Of a DNA stretch of 62,313 nucleotides, positions 20,824 to 29,678 are shown in pieces. A model generated the notes under the pieces. That model had not been told where the DNA came from, searched no databases, and saw only the letters and a program-made list of their open reading frames with translations. Position 1 is the stretch's first letter; each line of letters opens with the position of its first letter. The position numbers were made by a program, and so were the translations under genes. This DNA is from Vibrio sp. 10N.261.55.A7 (lineage in GTDB: Bacteria; Pseudomonadota; Gammaproteobacteria; Enterobacterales; Vibrionaceae): NCBI RefSeq assembly GCF_002877365.1, contig NZ_MCWZ01000284.1:12974-75286 (forward strand). Direction: 5' to 3'.

Positions 20824-21978
20824 ATGAATACTAAAATATTAGGCAGCGCCCTAATTATCTCTGGTACCGCGTTAGGTGCTGGTATGCTTGCTATCCCGAT
20901 GGTCTTGGCTCAATTCGGCTTGATGTATGGTTCTTTACTCATGCTCGGTATTTGTGCGGGGACGACCTACGCGGCGCTCTTACTGTTAGAGGCGACAATC
21001 AAGGTGGGGGATGGCCTTGGAATGAATTCGATTGCCCGAAAACTCTTGGGTAAAAGTGGTCAGCTTGTCACCAATGGTTTGCTCTACGCGTTACTGATTT
21101 GTTTGCTCATGGCTTATATTTTGGGTGCGGCTGACTTCGTTATTCAACTGTTAGGTGGCATCGGTATTGATTTGACGTCGGTACAAAGTCAAATCCTATT
21201 CACCGTTGTGGCTGGTTCGTTAGTAGCCATCGGCACTGACATTATCGATAAATTCAATCGAGTGTTGTTTCTTGTCATGGTGCTTAGCCTAGGCGCCACA
21301 CTCTTGTTGTTGGAACCGAGCTTCTCATTAGAAAACTTGCATCAGGTCAGTAATACTAGTCATATCTCGTTGATTAAAACGAGCGCAATCCTGTTTACAA
21401 GCTTTGGCTTTATGGTCGTGATTCCGAGCCTAGTTGCCTACAACCATGAGGCGACCGACAAGCAGCTGAGAAATATGGTCATACTTGGCTCTTTGATTCC
21501 ACTTGTTTGCTATCTATGTTGGTTGTTTGCGGTCGTGGGCAACCTAGAGCTGGAACAAATGAGCCGCTTTTATCATGTCTCGGACCTAATACGCGCTTTT
21601 GAATCTCATTCACCGTGGCTCAGTACAATATTGTCTGTGTTTACTGGCTTAGCTCTGTTGACTTCGTTCTTTGGCGTTGCGATGGCGCTGTTCCACCAAA
21701 ACAGTGATTTGTTTAATCAAAACAAACTGGTTACGTATTTACTTACGTTCATGGTGCCATTGGCCGGGGCGCTGTTGGCAGCCAATCAATTTCTGTCGAT
21801 ACTGAGTTACGCAGGAGTGATTTTGGTCTTTTTGGCGGTGTTCATACCACTGATGTTCGTATACAAACTGAGAAAAGATAGAATAAAGAGCGAGAGTTAT
21901 ACCGCTGAGGGTGGGGGTGTCATGTTGATCATAACCTCACTGTTCGGGTTATTTTTGCTGATTTCTCAATTTATCTAG
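20824..21978 (+). CDS. aromatic amino acid permease (TyrP/Mtr family)
   Basis: 384-residue inner-membrane proton symporter of the hydroxy/aromatic amino acid permease (HAAAP) family with about 11 helices. The start region GSALIISGTALGAGMLAIP is the family signature, and SFGFMVVIPSLVAYN matches the central TyrP segment. Most like TyrP (tyrosine), but tryptophan use cannot be excluded. An in-frame GTG lies four codons upstream. No TyrR box is visible directly upstream although tyrR is in the window. Confidence 0.87.
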   Translation: MNTKILGSALIISGTALGAGMLAIPMVLAQFGLMYGSLLMLGICAGTTYAALLLLEATIKVGDGLGMNSIARKLLGKSGQLVTNGLLYALLICLLMAYILGAADFVIQLLGGIGIDLTSVQSQILFTVVAGSLVAIGTDIIDKFNRVLFLVMVLSLGATLLLLEPSFSLENLHQVSNTSHISLIKTSAILFTSFGFMVVIPSLVAYNHEATDKQLRNMVILGSLIPLVCYLCWLFAVVGNLELEQMSRFYHVSDLIRAFESHSPWLSTILSVFTGLALLTSFFGVAMALFHQNSDLFNQNKLVTYLLTFMVPLAGALLAANQFLSILSYAGVILVFLAVFIPLMFVYKLRKDRIKSESYTAEGGGVMLIITSLFGLFLLISQFI

Positions 21979-22022
21979 CGATCTGATTCGTTACCGGTTC
22001 GTTTACCCGTAAATGGATACAA

Positions 22023-22052
22023 AAAGCCCGAGCAATTATTTGCTCGGGCTTT
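22023..22052. terminator. bidirectional terminator
   Basis: 13-bp perfect stem (22023-22035 with 22040-22052) and 4-nt loop, with A- and T-runs outside; shared by the permease (plus) and sdaA (minus). Confidence 0.92.
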
Positions 22053-22089
22053 CTCTATTTAGCTGTTTTGCTAAGTCATTACGTAGCGA

Positions 22090-23451
22090 TTAACACACCA
22101 CTTTAATGGCTAGACCGCCTTGAGAGGTTTCACGGTACTTAGCGTTCATGTCTTTACCGGTTTCAAGCATCGTCTCGATAACTTTATCAAGAGAGACTGT
22201 TGGCGCAGATGAACGGCGAAGTGCCATGCGAGTCGAATTAATTGACTTCACTGCTGCGATGCCGTTACGTTCAATACAAGGTACTTGAACCTGACCCGCA
22301 ACAGGGTCACACGTTAAGCCAAGGTTGTGTTCCATAGCGATTTCTGCGGCCATGCATACTTGCTCAGGGCTACCACCCATAAGCTCAGCAAGACCCGCAG
22401 CAGCCATTGAACAAGCCACGCCTACTTCACCCTGACAACCGACTTCGGCGCCAGAGATAGAAGCGTTACGCTTATAAAGGCCACCAATTGCACCAGACGC
22501 CGCGAAATAACGGATGTAATCTTTCTCAGTCACTGTCTGAATGAACTTGTCGTAGTACGCGAGTACGGCAGGAATAATCCCGCATGCGCCGTTTGTCGGT
22601 GCCGTTACCACACGGCCACCGGCTGCGTTTTCTTCATTGACGGCAAAAGCAAACATGTTAACCCAGTCGACCACCGCCATTGGATCGTTAGTGGTTTTCT
22701 CTGATGTCATCAGTTGTTGGCGCAGAGCAGCAGCGCGGCGCGGTACGCGTAGAGGCCCAGGAAGAATGCCTTCCGTATTCATACCTCGCTCCATACATTC
22801 ACGCATGGTTTTCCAAATGTTCGCGAAGTAAGTACGAGACTCTTCGTCAGAATGAAAAGCCGCTTGGTTTTTCATAACTAGTGTACTGATAGAAAGGCCG
22901 CTTTCTTTACACTGATTAACCAGCTCTTCAGCAGTTGTGAATTCGTAAGGGGCTTTAATCGGGTTTTCTTCTTCTTTGCCGAAGTTTTCTTCGTCAACAA
23001 TGAAACCGCCACCAATGGAATAGTAAGTTTTAGAGTAAGCCACTTCATCGTCGATCCAAGCGTGGATACTCATACCATTCTCATGTAGAGATAGGTTAGA
23101 CGAATGGAAGTTCATTCCCCCTTCTTTAGGGAACGAAACAGTATGACAGTGCATACCCACAGGTAAACGCTCAGTTTCTTCAACACGGGCGATAAAACCT
23201 GGTATAGAGTCGATGTCTACTTTCTCAGGGGAATTGCCTGCAAGACCCATGATAATAGCGATATCTGTGTGGTGACCTTTCCCTGTCAGTGATAGTGATC
23301 CATAGACGTCCACGGTGATTTTAGTAATGTCGCGCAATTTTCCCATTGAGCGTAAATCATCAATAAATTCTTTACCCGCTTTCATTGGTCCAACTGTGTG
23401 TGAGCTCGAAGGACCAACACCGATTTTATAGATGTCGAAAACACTGATCAT
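22090..23451 (-). CDS. sdaA: L-serine ammonia-lyase (iron-sulfur)
   Basis: Deaminates L-serine to pyruvate and ammonia. 453 residues with the beta domain start (SVFDIYKIGVGPSSSHTVGP) and the alpha domain with cysteines of the [4Fe-4S] cluster in the NLGLTCDPVAG ... VPCIERN region. Full length and close to E. coli SdaA. It follows the serine permease gene on the same strand, so uptake and breakdown are coupled. Confidence 0.96.
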   Translation of the reverse strand: MISVFDIYKIGVGPSSSHTVGPMKAGKEFIDDLRSMGKLRDITKITVDVYGSLSLTGKGHHTDIAIIMGLAGNSPEKVDIDSIPGFIARVEETERLPVGMHCHTVSFPKEGGMNFHSSNLSLHENGMSIHAWIDDEVAYSKTYYSIGGGFIVDEENFGKEEENPIKAPYEFTTAEELVNQCKESGLSISTLVMKNQAAFHSDEESRTYFANIWKTMRECMERGMNTEGILPGPLRVPRRAAALRQQLMTSEKTTNDPMAVVDWVNMFAFAVNEENAAGGRVVTAPTNGACGIIPAVLAYYDKFIQTVTEKDYIRYFAASGAIGGLYKRNASISGAEVGCQGEVGVACSMAAAGLAELMGGSPEQVCMAAEIAMEHNLGLTCDPVAGQVQVPCIERNGIAAVKSINSTRMALRRSSAPTVSLDKVIETMLETGKDMNAKYRETSQGGLAIKVVC

Positions 23452-23470
23452 ATGTGAAACCTCATTAGAA

Positions 23471-23492
23471 AAGGCCCCTAAAATGGGGCCTT
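23471..23492 (-). terminator. intercistronic hairpin between sdaC and sdaA
   Basis: AAGGCCCC/GGGGCCTT (8 bp, 6-nt loop) followed on the minus strand by TTC only. It likely works as a partial terminator or mRNA-processing stem that tunes the sdaC/sdaA ratio. Confidence 0.55.
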
Positions 23493-23530
23493 ATTTTAGT
23501 TATTATATCTAATATAGTGCTGGATAGGTT

Positions 23531-24796
23531 TTAGAATATACCGTTAATAGCTGAAGTTACAGCAGCAAGACCACAAATTGCTGTGAAGATTTGCGCTGCT
23601 TTAGATGTTTTGTATTTTGCCATTGCTGGTACTTTGTTCATTGCAAAGATAGGCATTAGGAACAAGATAGCGGCAATCATTGGCGCACCAAGCTCTTCAA
23701 TCATACCTAGGATGTCTGGGTTGATGATAGCAACCGCCCAAGTTGTTAGAACGATGAACAGTAGTGAAACCTTTTCAATTTTAGCCACTGGCGCTTTCGT
23801 ACGAGACTTAGCAAGACCAACAAGACCTTCTTGAGCACCGAGGAAGTGGCCAAAGTAGCTTGATGTGATTGCTGCAAATGCAACGATAGGGCCCAGGTAT
23901 GAGATGAATGGAGATTCATGGATATTCGCTAGGTAAGAAAGAACACTGATGTTCTGTGCTTGTGCTTGTGCCAGTTGCTCTGGAGATAGAGATAGAACAA
24001 CAGAGAACACGAAGAACATGACGAAGCCCATTAGCATCACTGCTGCACCGCCGGTAATCGCGTCAGTTTTCTTAACGGCGTTCTCGCCGTGCGCTAAACG
24101 TTGTTCTTTAGTGAACTGACTGATAATAGGGCTGTGGTTGAATGAGAAAACAATCATTGGAAGTGCTAACCAAATCATCACTGGCATAGCGCTCCAGTCA
24201 GGGCTAACAGCAATCATTGAAGTATTCCAATCTGGGATTAGATAGAAAGACAACGCAAGAAGAATGGTAACCAATGGGTAAACCAGAGCTGACGTTACTT
24301 TCAGCATCAGTTCTTTACCAAATAAGATGCCTGCAGTCATCATGGCAATCAGTGAGCCAGACAGCAACCAACGCGGAATTGACTCCATGCCCATTTGGTG
24401 AACAAGGAAAGAGTCAACCGTGTTTGTTATGCCAACACCGTAGATAAGAACGATAGGGTAAATAGCGAAGAAGTATGCAAATGTAATAAGGTTTGCGCCA
24501 GTTTTACCAAAGTGTTCTTCCACTGTTTCACTGATGTCTGCATCAGGATTTTTAGCAGAAAGGATGAAACGAGCAAGAGATTTGTGTGCTAACCAAGTCA
24601 TTGGGAACGCTATTAACGCTAAGATTGCTAGAGTCCAGAAGCCACCCGCACCGGCACGAATTGGAAGAAATAGTACGCCAGCACCGACAGCAGTGCCGAA
24701 CAGTGAAAGGCACCAAGTGAAATCTTTATAAGTCCACTTAGACGAAGTTTGAACGGCAGTAGCCGCAGAAGTTTGTGTATTCATATTTGTACTCAT
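23531..24796 (-). CDS. sdaC: serine/threonine-proton symporter
   Basis: About 421-residue HAAAP-family permease with 11 helices, closely similar to E. coli SdaC (GTAVGAGVLFLPI near the start, VFSFNHSPIISQF in the middle, GAPMIAAILFLMP near the end). It imports serine for SdaA downstream. The frame is open 17 codons further upstream, but that segment overlaps an inverted repeat and is not family-like; ATGs at 24796 and 24784 are both possible starts. Confidence 0.93.
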   Translation of the reverse strand: MSTNMNTQTSAATAVQTSSKWTYKDFTWCLSLFGTAVGAGVLFLPIRAGAGGFWTLAILALIAFPMTWLAHKSLARFILSAKNPDADISETVEEHFGKTGANLITFAYFFAIYPIVLIYGVGITNTVDSFLVHQMGMESIPRWLLSGSLIAMMTAGILFGKELMLKVTSALVYPLVTILLALSFYLIPDWNTSMIAVSPDWSAMPVMIWLALPMIVFSFNHSPIISQFTKEQRLAHGENAVKKTDAITGGAAVMLMGFVMFFVFSVVLSLSPEQLAQAQAQNISVLSYLANIHESPFISYLGPIVAFAAITSSYFGHFLGAQEGLVGLAKSRTKAPVAKIEKVSLLFIVLTTWAVAIINPDILGMIEELGAPMIAAILFLMPIFAMNKVPAMAKYKTSKAAQIFTAICGLAAVTSAINGIF

Positions 24797-24824
24797 TTTG
24801 GGAACAGGAAATAAGTTGAGTGCA

Positions 24825-24847
24825 TTGTGCATAGATTTGTTGCACAA
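24825..24847. promoter_or_regulatory. inverted repeat upstream of sdaC
   Basis: TTGTGCA (24825-24831) and TGCACAA (24841-24847) are perfect 7-bp arms with a 9-bp spacer, 29 bp before the sdaC start. Symmetric enough to be an operator; it is not a good CRP site (TGTGA/TCACA). Regulator unknown. Confidence 0.35.
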
Positions 24848-25100
24848 ATATTAGATCTAGATCATATATTTACTGGGATTATAAAACCATCAATAAAAAC
24901 TTGTTCTGGGTCACGTAAAAAACGTGCCACTCATTAATTTGATTGTTCATTTGGATTAGTTTTACTAATGGGTGGGTTTTGTTGGTGGTGAAGTGAGCGT
25001 TATTCTGGTTAAGCCTTGAGGCAAACGGTTGCGCGAGTGTTTTGGTTACTTTTTCTAATCTTGGTTATGCTTTCTCATGCTTGATTAGTGGCTTGTTTTT

Positions 25101-25706
25101 CTAATTGATCGACATAATGTGTTGTTGCATTGCTTGAATAATTTGAGCGGTCATCCCCCAGATAAAATGATTCTTATAGGGTAAGGCGAAAACGCGATGA
25201 TGATGATGGTTGATGGTAAATAAATGACTGTATAACTGTTGTTGATCGAGCATATGGTTCACAGGGATTTCGAAAACCTCAGCAACCTCATTTGGGTCAA
25301 TCAGCATAGAATAGTCTGGGTCGATGAAAGCCAATACAGGGGTGACGGAGAAGTGACTAACCGTGACGAGTTCAGGCATTTGACCAAATATACTGATGTA
25401 CTTAGGGTCAATGCCGACTTCTTCTTGAGTTTCTCTGATCGCCGTCGCTAGAAGTGAGGTGTCGCTTTCTTCGTACTTGCCGCCTGGAAAACTGATTTGC
25501 CCTGGGTGGTGTCTTAAATGTTTGGCTCGCTTGGTTAAAACGACAGACAGCCCTTGGGGTCTTTCGATAAATCCCACTAATACCGACGCTTTTCTCAAGG
25601 TGTTATTTTCTAAATGCGATACACGTTTGGTCGATTCCGCGTGATAGCTGACTGGCTGATGAAACTGAAATTTTTGAATGAGGTCACTTTTATTTAGTTC
25701 AAACAA
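25101..25706 (-). CDS. nudL: Nudix CoA pyrophosphatase
   Basis: Hydrolyses CoA and related nucleotides. 201 residues with a full Nudix box (GG then E at +5, RETQEEVGI) and the upstream LRHHPGQISFPGGK segment, typical of the NudL/CoAse subgroup. Start is TTG: AAGGG lies 7 nt before it, and no in-frame ATG fits. Function call is by family. Confidence 0.87.
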   Translation of the reverse strand: MFELNKSDLIQKFQFHQPVSYHAESTKRVSHLENNTLRKASVLVGFIERPQGLSVVLTKRAKHLRHHPGQISFPGGKYEESDTSLLATAIRETQEEVGIDPKYISIFGQMPELVTVSHFSVTPVLAFIDPDYSMLIDPNEVAEVFEIPVNHMLDQQQLYSHLFTINHHHHRVFALPYKNHFIWGMTAQIIQAMQQHIMSIN

Positions 25707-25795
25707 GGCATTACCCTTCAGATAATAATTTGTAAAAGGAGTAAGTTTGGATCATGCTTTAATTATCTTACACACATTAAGGATAGCTCATAAAG

Positions 25796-26338
25796 ATGAA
25801 AGGGATTATTTTTACTGAATTCATGGAATTAGTTGAGCGAGAGTTTGGCCTTGAAGTACTGGATTCAATACTGGATGAAGCGGAAGATAGTGGTGTGTAT
25901 ACCTCAGTGGGGAGTTATGACCATAAAGCGCTCGTTTCTTTAATCATCGCATTGAGTAAGAAAACCAACGTATCGAGCGAGGACCTACAGCAGGTATTCG
26001 GTCGCTCTGTGTTTCTTAACCTATTAAAAACACTGCCTAATACTGCGGCTCTCAATCGTTGCTCAAACTCATTTCAGTTCATTCGTCACGTTGAAGATTA
26101 CATACATATCGAAGTCAAAAAGCTCTATCCAGATGCGAAACCGCCCTCATTTGAGTTCATTTCAGAAACGAAAACAAAAATGGTGTTTGATTATAAAAGT
26201 GCTCGGTGCTTATCCCATGTCTGTTTGGGCCTAGTAAAAGGCTGCAGCGATCACTTTAATGAAAACATCGACATCGCGACAGAGACTCAATCTGATGACC
26301 GATCACATGTCCGGTTTTCGTTGACGTTAAGCTCATAG
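25796..26338 (+). CDS. hnoX: H-NOX haem sensor protein
   Basis: 180-residue H-NOX (haem-nitric oxide/oxygen binding) domain protein. Seen: the start MKGIIFTEFMELVE, proximal haem ligand His104 in the helix before KKLYPDAKPP, and the haem-propionate motif Y133-x-S135-x-R137 (YKSAR). In Vibrio relatives such proteins bind NO and inhibit the neighbouring histidine kinase. The kinase gene starts 17 bp after this stop. High-confidence family; NO selectivity is known for the family, not shown here. Confidence 0.93.
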   Translation: MKGIIFTEFMELVEREFGLEVLDSILDEAEDSGVYTSVGSYDHKALVSLIIALSKKTNVSSEDLQQVFGRSVFLNLLKTLPNTAALNRCSNSFQFIRHVEDYIHIEVKKLYPDAKPPSFEFISETKTKMVFDYKSARCLSHVCLGLVKGCSDHFNENIDIATETQSDDRSHVRFSLTLSS

Positions 26339-26355
26339 AAAGGGTGATAGGTAAA

Positions 26356-28053
26356 ATGAGTGGTGTTTCGCCCATTGAACGAAAATTATCGCGAGAAATT
26401 GCCGCGAGGAAAGAGGCTGAGCAGCTTTTAGAGAAAAAAGGGCTAGAGCTTTACGAGGCGAATCAACAACTCACGCTGGCGCTCAAACAGCTCGAAAAAC
26501 AAAACCAAAAAGACATGCGAAAATTTGAGTTTGAACAACAAATTGATGAGGTACTGATTCAATTTGGCCGCTCTTTTTTATCCCGTCATCTCGATGATGC
26601 ACTACTTTCCAGTTTTCTAACCCAGCTCTCTAGCAGTAATGTCATTGATTCGGTGTACCTCAATATTGCGGGAACCGAAATGCCCGCGCTGGATCTTGAA
26701 GATTTTGAGTGCGTAGAACATAAACGACAGGACGCCCTAGCGACCGAGGTGCGTTGGCAAAATAACTTTTTGTTTCTTCCGCTTCGCATCGGTAGAGCTG
26801 AAATCGGTGAGCTGGTGTTTGTTGTTATTGTTGGCGACGTAAACAAAGACTTTATTGTTAGCCAAGTTCGTCTCGTTGGGGAGCTTTTGTGCAGCGCATT
26901 GAGTCGTCAAATTATGATCAATGAGACGTTGGATGCAAAAACACGAGCTGAAGATTCTGAACGCGCGACAAAAGAGTTCGTGGCAATGATAAACCACGAG
27001 CTTAGAACGCCACTCAATGGCCTATTAGGCAGTGTTGAGCTAATGGCGGATACACCATTAGATGAGGTGCAAACCAGTTATCTAGGCAATTTAACGCAAT
27101 CCGGTGATCTGCTACGAACCATTATCAACGATCTATTGGACTTCAGTAAAATGAATGCCGGAATGATGGAGTTGATTCCAAGTGAATTCAGTTGGACTGA
27201 GCTTGAACAAATGCTGAAAGGAATCTTTGCTCCTAAGGCCCTTGAAAAGCGCATAGAATTTAGTATTGAACGGGAAACTCAAGTACCAAGCAATTTGATT
27301 GGTGATGTGGAGAGAATTAGTCAAATATTGGTCAACTTGGTCGGAAACGCCATTAAGTTCACGAGTGAGGGCTGGGTGAAATTAGAAGTGAGCTGGCAAG
27401 GTAACCAACTGGCTTTTAAAGTCGTCGATACGGGTATCGGTATTGAGCAGAAAAAACAGGCGACGCTTTTTGACCCTTTTGTGCAAGCGGACAGTTCTAG
27501 TAAACGTAATTTCGAGGGAACAGGGTTAGGCTTAGCGATATGTAAGCAATTGATTGAGCTGATGGATGGCAACCTGTCATTAAAAAGTGAGCTTAACAAA
27601 GGATCGACTTTTAGAGTCTCTTTGCCATTAGAGGTGGCTAAGGAAGCCGAAGATAAATCCCGAAAAGAATCCACTCAGACAGAAGTGAAAAGTTTAGAGG
27701 GGCTAGAAATACTGGTTGTTGACGATATTCGTATGAACCAAATCATTATCAATCAAATGCTGAAGAAATTTGATCTTGTCGCTGACATTGGAGGCAATGG
27801 TATTGAAGCCATCAATGCAGTGGAAAACAAAGAGTATGACATTATCTTTATGGATTGCCGAATGCCTGAAATGGATGGGTTTGAGGCGACGTCTGTTCTT
27901 AGACAGCAAGGGTATCAAAAACCAATCATCGCGTTGACAGCCGGTACTACGCTTGAAGAAAGAGAGCTGTGCATTGAAAGCGGTATGGACGATATTCTCA
28001 CCAAACCTTATACCGCTTCAGGATTGCAGCAAATGATATCCAAATGGGTATAG
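26356..28053 (+). CDS. hnoK: H-NOX-associated hybrid histidine kinase
   Basis: 565 residues: N-terminal coiled coil (about 1-60), a GAF-like/unknown region (about 60-195), HisKA with MINHELRTPLNG, HATPase with DTGIGIEQ and GTGLGLAICKQL, and a C-terminal receiver with VVDDIRMNQ and DCRMPEMDG. No membrane segment, so it is a soluble partner for cytosolic H-NOX. This layout matches HnoK/HqsK of other vibrios, where output runs through a phosphotransfer protein. The ATG at 26356 has AGG 5 nt upstream; a GTG at 26344 is an alternative. Confidence 0.92.
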   Translation: MSGVSPIERKLSREIAARKEAEQLLEKKGLELYEANQQLTLALKQLEKQNQKDMRKFEFEQQIDEVLIQFGRSFLSRHLDDALLSSFLTQLSSSNVIDSVYLNIAGTEMPALDLEDFECVEHKRQDALATEVRWQNNFLFLPLRIGRAEIGELVFVVIVGDVNKDFIVSQVRLVGELLCSALSRQIMINETLDAKTRAEDSERATKEFVAMINHELRTPLNGLLGSVELMADTPLDEVQTSYLGNLTQSGDLLRTIINDLLDFSKMNAGMMELIPSEFSWTELEQMLKGIFAPKALEKRIEFSIERETQVPSNLIGDVERISQILVNLVGNAIKFTSEGWVKLEVSWQGNQLAFKVVDTGIGIEQKKQATLFDPFVQADSSSKRNFEGTGLGLAICKQLIELMDGNLSLKSELNKGSTFRVSLPLEVAKEAEDKSRKESTQTEVKSLEGLEILVVDDIRMNQIIINQMLKKFDLVADIGGNGIEAINAVENKEYDIIFMDCRMPEMDGFEATSVLRQQGYQKPIIALTAGTTLEERELCIESGMDDILTKPYTASGLQQMISKWV

Positions 28054-28069
28054 ATTAGGATTAGCGTCT

Positions 28070-29488
28070 CTAGACACCGTCCTTTTCCAAAACAGGCAAT
28101 ATCCGGCTCAGCTTGTCCAAAATTTCTTGGTATTCTGAATCACATTCACTGTCAGCAACAACGCCTCCGCCAGCCCACGCATAGATGCTAGAATTTTTCG
28201 CGACCAGTGTTCGTATGGTGATGCTGGTATCCATTGTTCCATCGCGGCTGATGTACCCAATGCTGCCACAGTATACGGTGCGTCTATGCGGCTCTAATTC
28301 TTCGATAATTTCCATCGCCCTTACCTTGGGCGCGCCAGTAATAGAGCCACCTGGGAAGCTTGCTTTTAGAAGGTCAGCATTAGTGTACTGTGCGTCTAGT
28401 TTCGCTCGAATGGTGCTAACAAGGTGATGAACCGCTGGAAAGCTTTCAATATCAAAGAGTTTAGGAACGTGAACGCTGCCTGGTTTAGCGACACGGCCAA
28501 TATCATTGCGCAATAGGTCAACAATCATTAGATTCTCAGCCTGATCTTTTTCGGCGTTTGCCAGATCATTTGCGTTTTCTGTGTCGATGGATTCAATCGA
28601 CGAACGTGGACGAGTTCCCTTGATTGGCTTTGTTTCAATGATCTTATTTTTTACCTGTAAGAAGCGCTCGGGCGAAACACTCAAAATGGCACTGTCATCA
28701 GTGCGGATAAAGGCAGAAAAAGGCGCAAGGTTGTGTGACTCAAGCTTTTGGTATGCTTGCCATTCAGACCCTTTGTAGCTTGCTTCAAATCGTTGTGCCA
28801 GATTGATCTGATAACAATCGCCGGAGAGTAGGTAGTCCTGTACGGTGTCAAATTTCTCTGAGTAACTCTGTTTGGTCATATTAGAAGACCATGGTGACGT
28901 TAACTCGAAAGGCAGTGTATCGCTTTTATTTTCTATTTGCTCAAGTAGCCATTGCCATTGTTGATCCGTTTGGTGGCCAACAATGCACGCTGACTGTTGT
29001 TGGTGATCAACAACCAAAGCCCAGTCATACAACCCAATCGCCATTTCAGGCATGTCGATATCGTCTAGCGCTAAGTTCGGCAAGCGCTCAACGCGGCGAC
29101 CAAGGTCATACGCAAAATAGCCCACGCTCCCCCCAACAAAAGGCGTGTCTTGGTGACTTTTTTTGTCTGCACCGACTAAAGCATCGGGCAGGCTCTCAAC
29201 CTCTGGAAGGTATTTTGATTGAAGACCAGCCAGTAGCTCGAAAGGGTCATCACTGCTTTCAAAATTACCATCGGGTGTGGTGACACGAGTGGATAAGTGT
29301 TTGGTGATTAATGTGGCTATAGGGTTCGTCACGACTATGTCAAAGCGGCTATCGATATGATCGTGCGAAGCAGAATCTAAAAACATCGCCCAAGGCTTGT
29401 CTTGAATGTGAGTAAACACACGGCTAGCAAGGTCTTGTTGGTAATCAATAGGAGTAATTTGGATAGATTTATGCAGGAGTTTATTCAT
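28070..29488 (-). CDS. pabB: aminodeoxychorismate synthase component I
   Basis: Converts chorismate and ammonia to 4-amino-4-deoxychorismate for folate synthesis. 472 residues with an N-terminal anthranilate-synthase-type domain and the chorismate-binding domain (SGDCYQINLAQRFEA, KPIKGTRPRS, ASFPGGSITGAPK, YCGSIGYI). The PIKGTRPR lysine distinguishes PabB from TrpE/anthranilate synthases. Convergent with hnoK, 16 bp apart and with no terminator visible. Confidence 0.94.
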   Translation of the reverse strand: MNKLLHKSIQITPIDYQQDLASRVFTHIQDKPWAMFLDSASHDHIDSRFDIVVTNPIATLITKHLSTRVTTPDGNFESSDDPFELLAGLQSKYLPEVESLPDALVGADKKSHQDTPFVGGSVGYFAYDLGRRVERLPNLALDDIDMPEMAIGLYDWALVVDHQQQSACIVGHQTDQQWQWLLEQIENKSDTLPFELTSPWSSNMTKQSYSEKFDTVQDYLLSGDCYQINLAQRFEASYKGSEWQAYQKLESHNLAPFSAFIRTDDSAILSVSPERFLQVKNKIIETKPIKGTRPRSSIESIDTENANDLANAEKDQAENLMIVDLLRNDIGRVAKPGSVHVPKLFDIESFPAVHHLVSTIRAKLDAQYTNADLLKASFPGGSITGAPKVRAMEIIEELEPHRRTVYCGSIGYISRDGTMDTSITIRTLVAKNSSIYAWAGGGVVADSECDSEYQEILDKLSRILPVLEKDGV

Positions 29489-29678
29489 TTGTATAATTTG
29501 TGACGAAGAAAACGATCACTTCATAGCGCCTAAAGGAAAGCAAGAGTATCATAAAAAACAAATCAAAAGTTGCTACTTGATTGTATTGTCGATAGAAGTT
29601 GTTGCCTAGCTTGATAATCTGTGTCGGCCTTTACGATAATAGTGGTAACAAGGAAATATAACTATAATGAGGCAAGCA

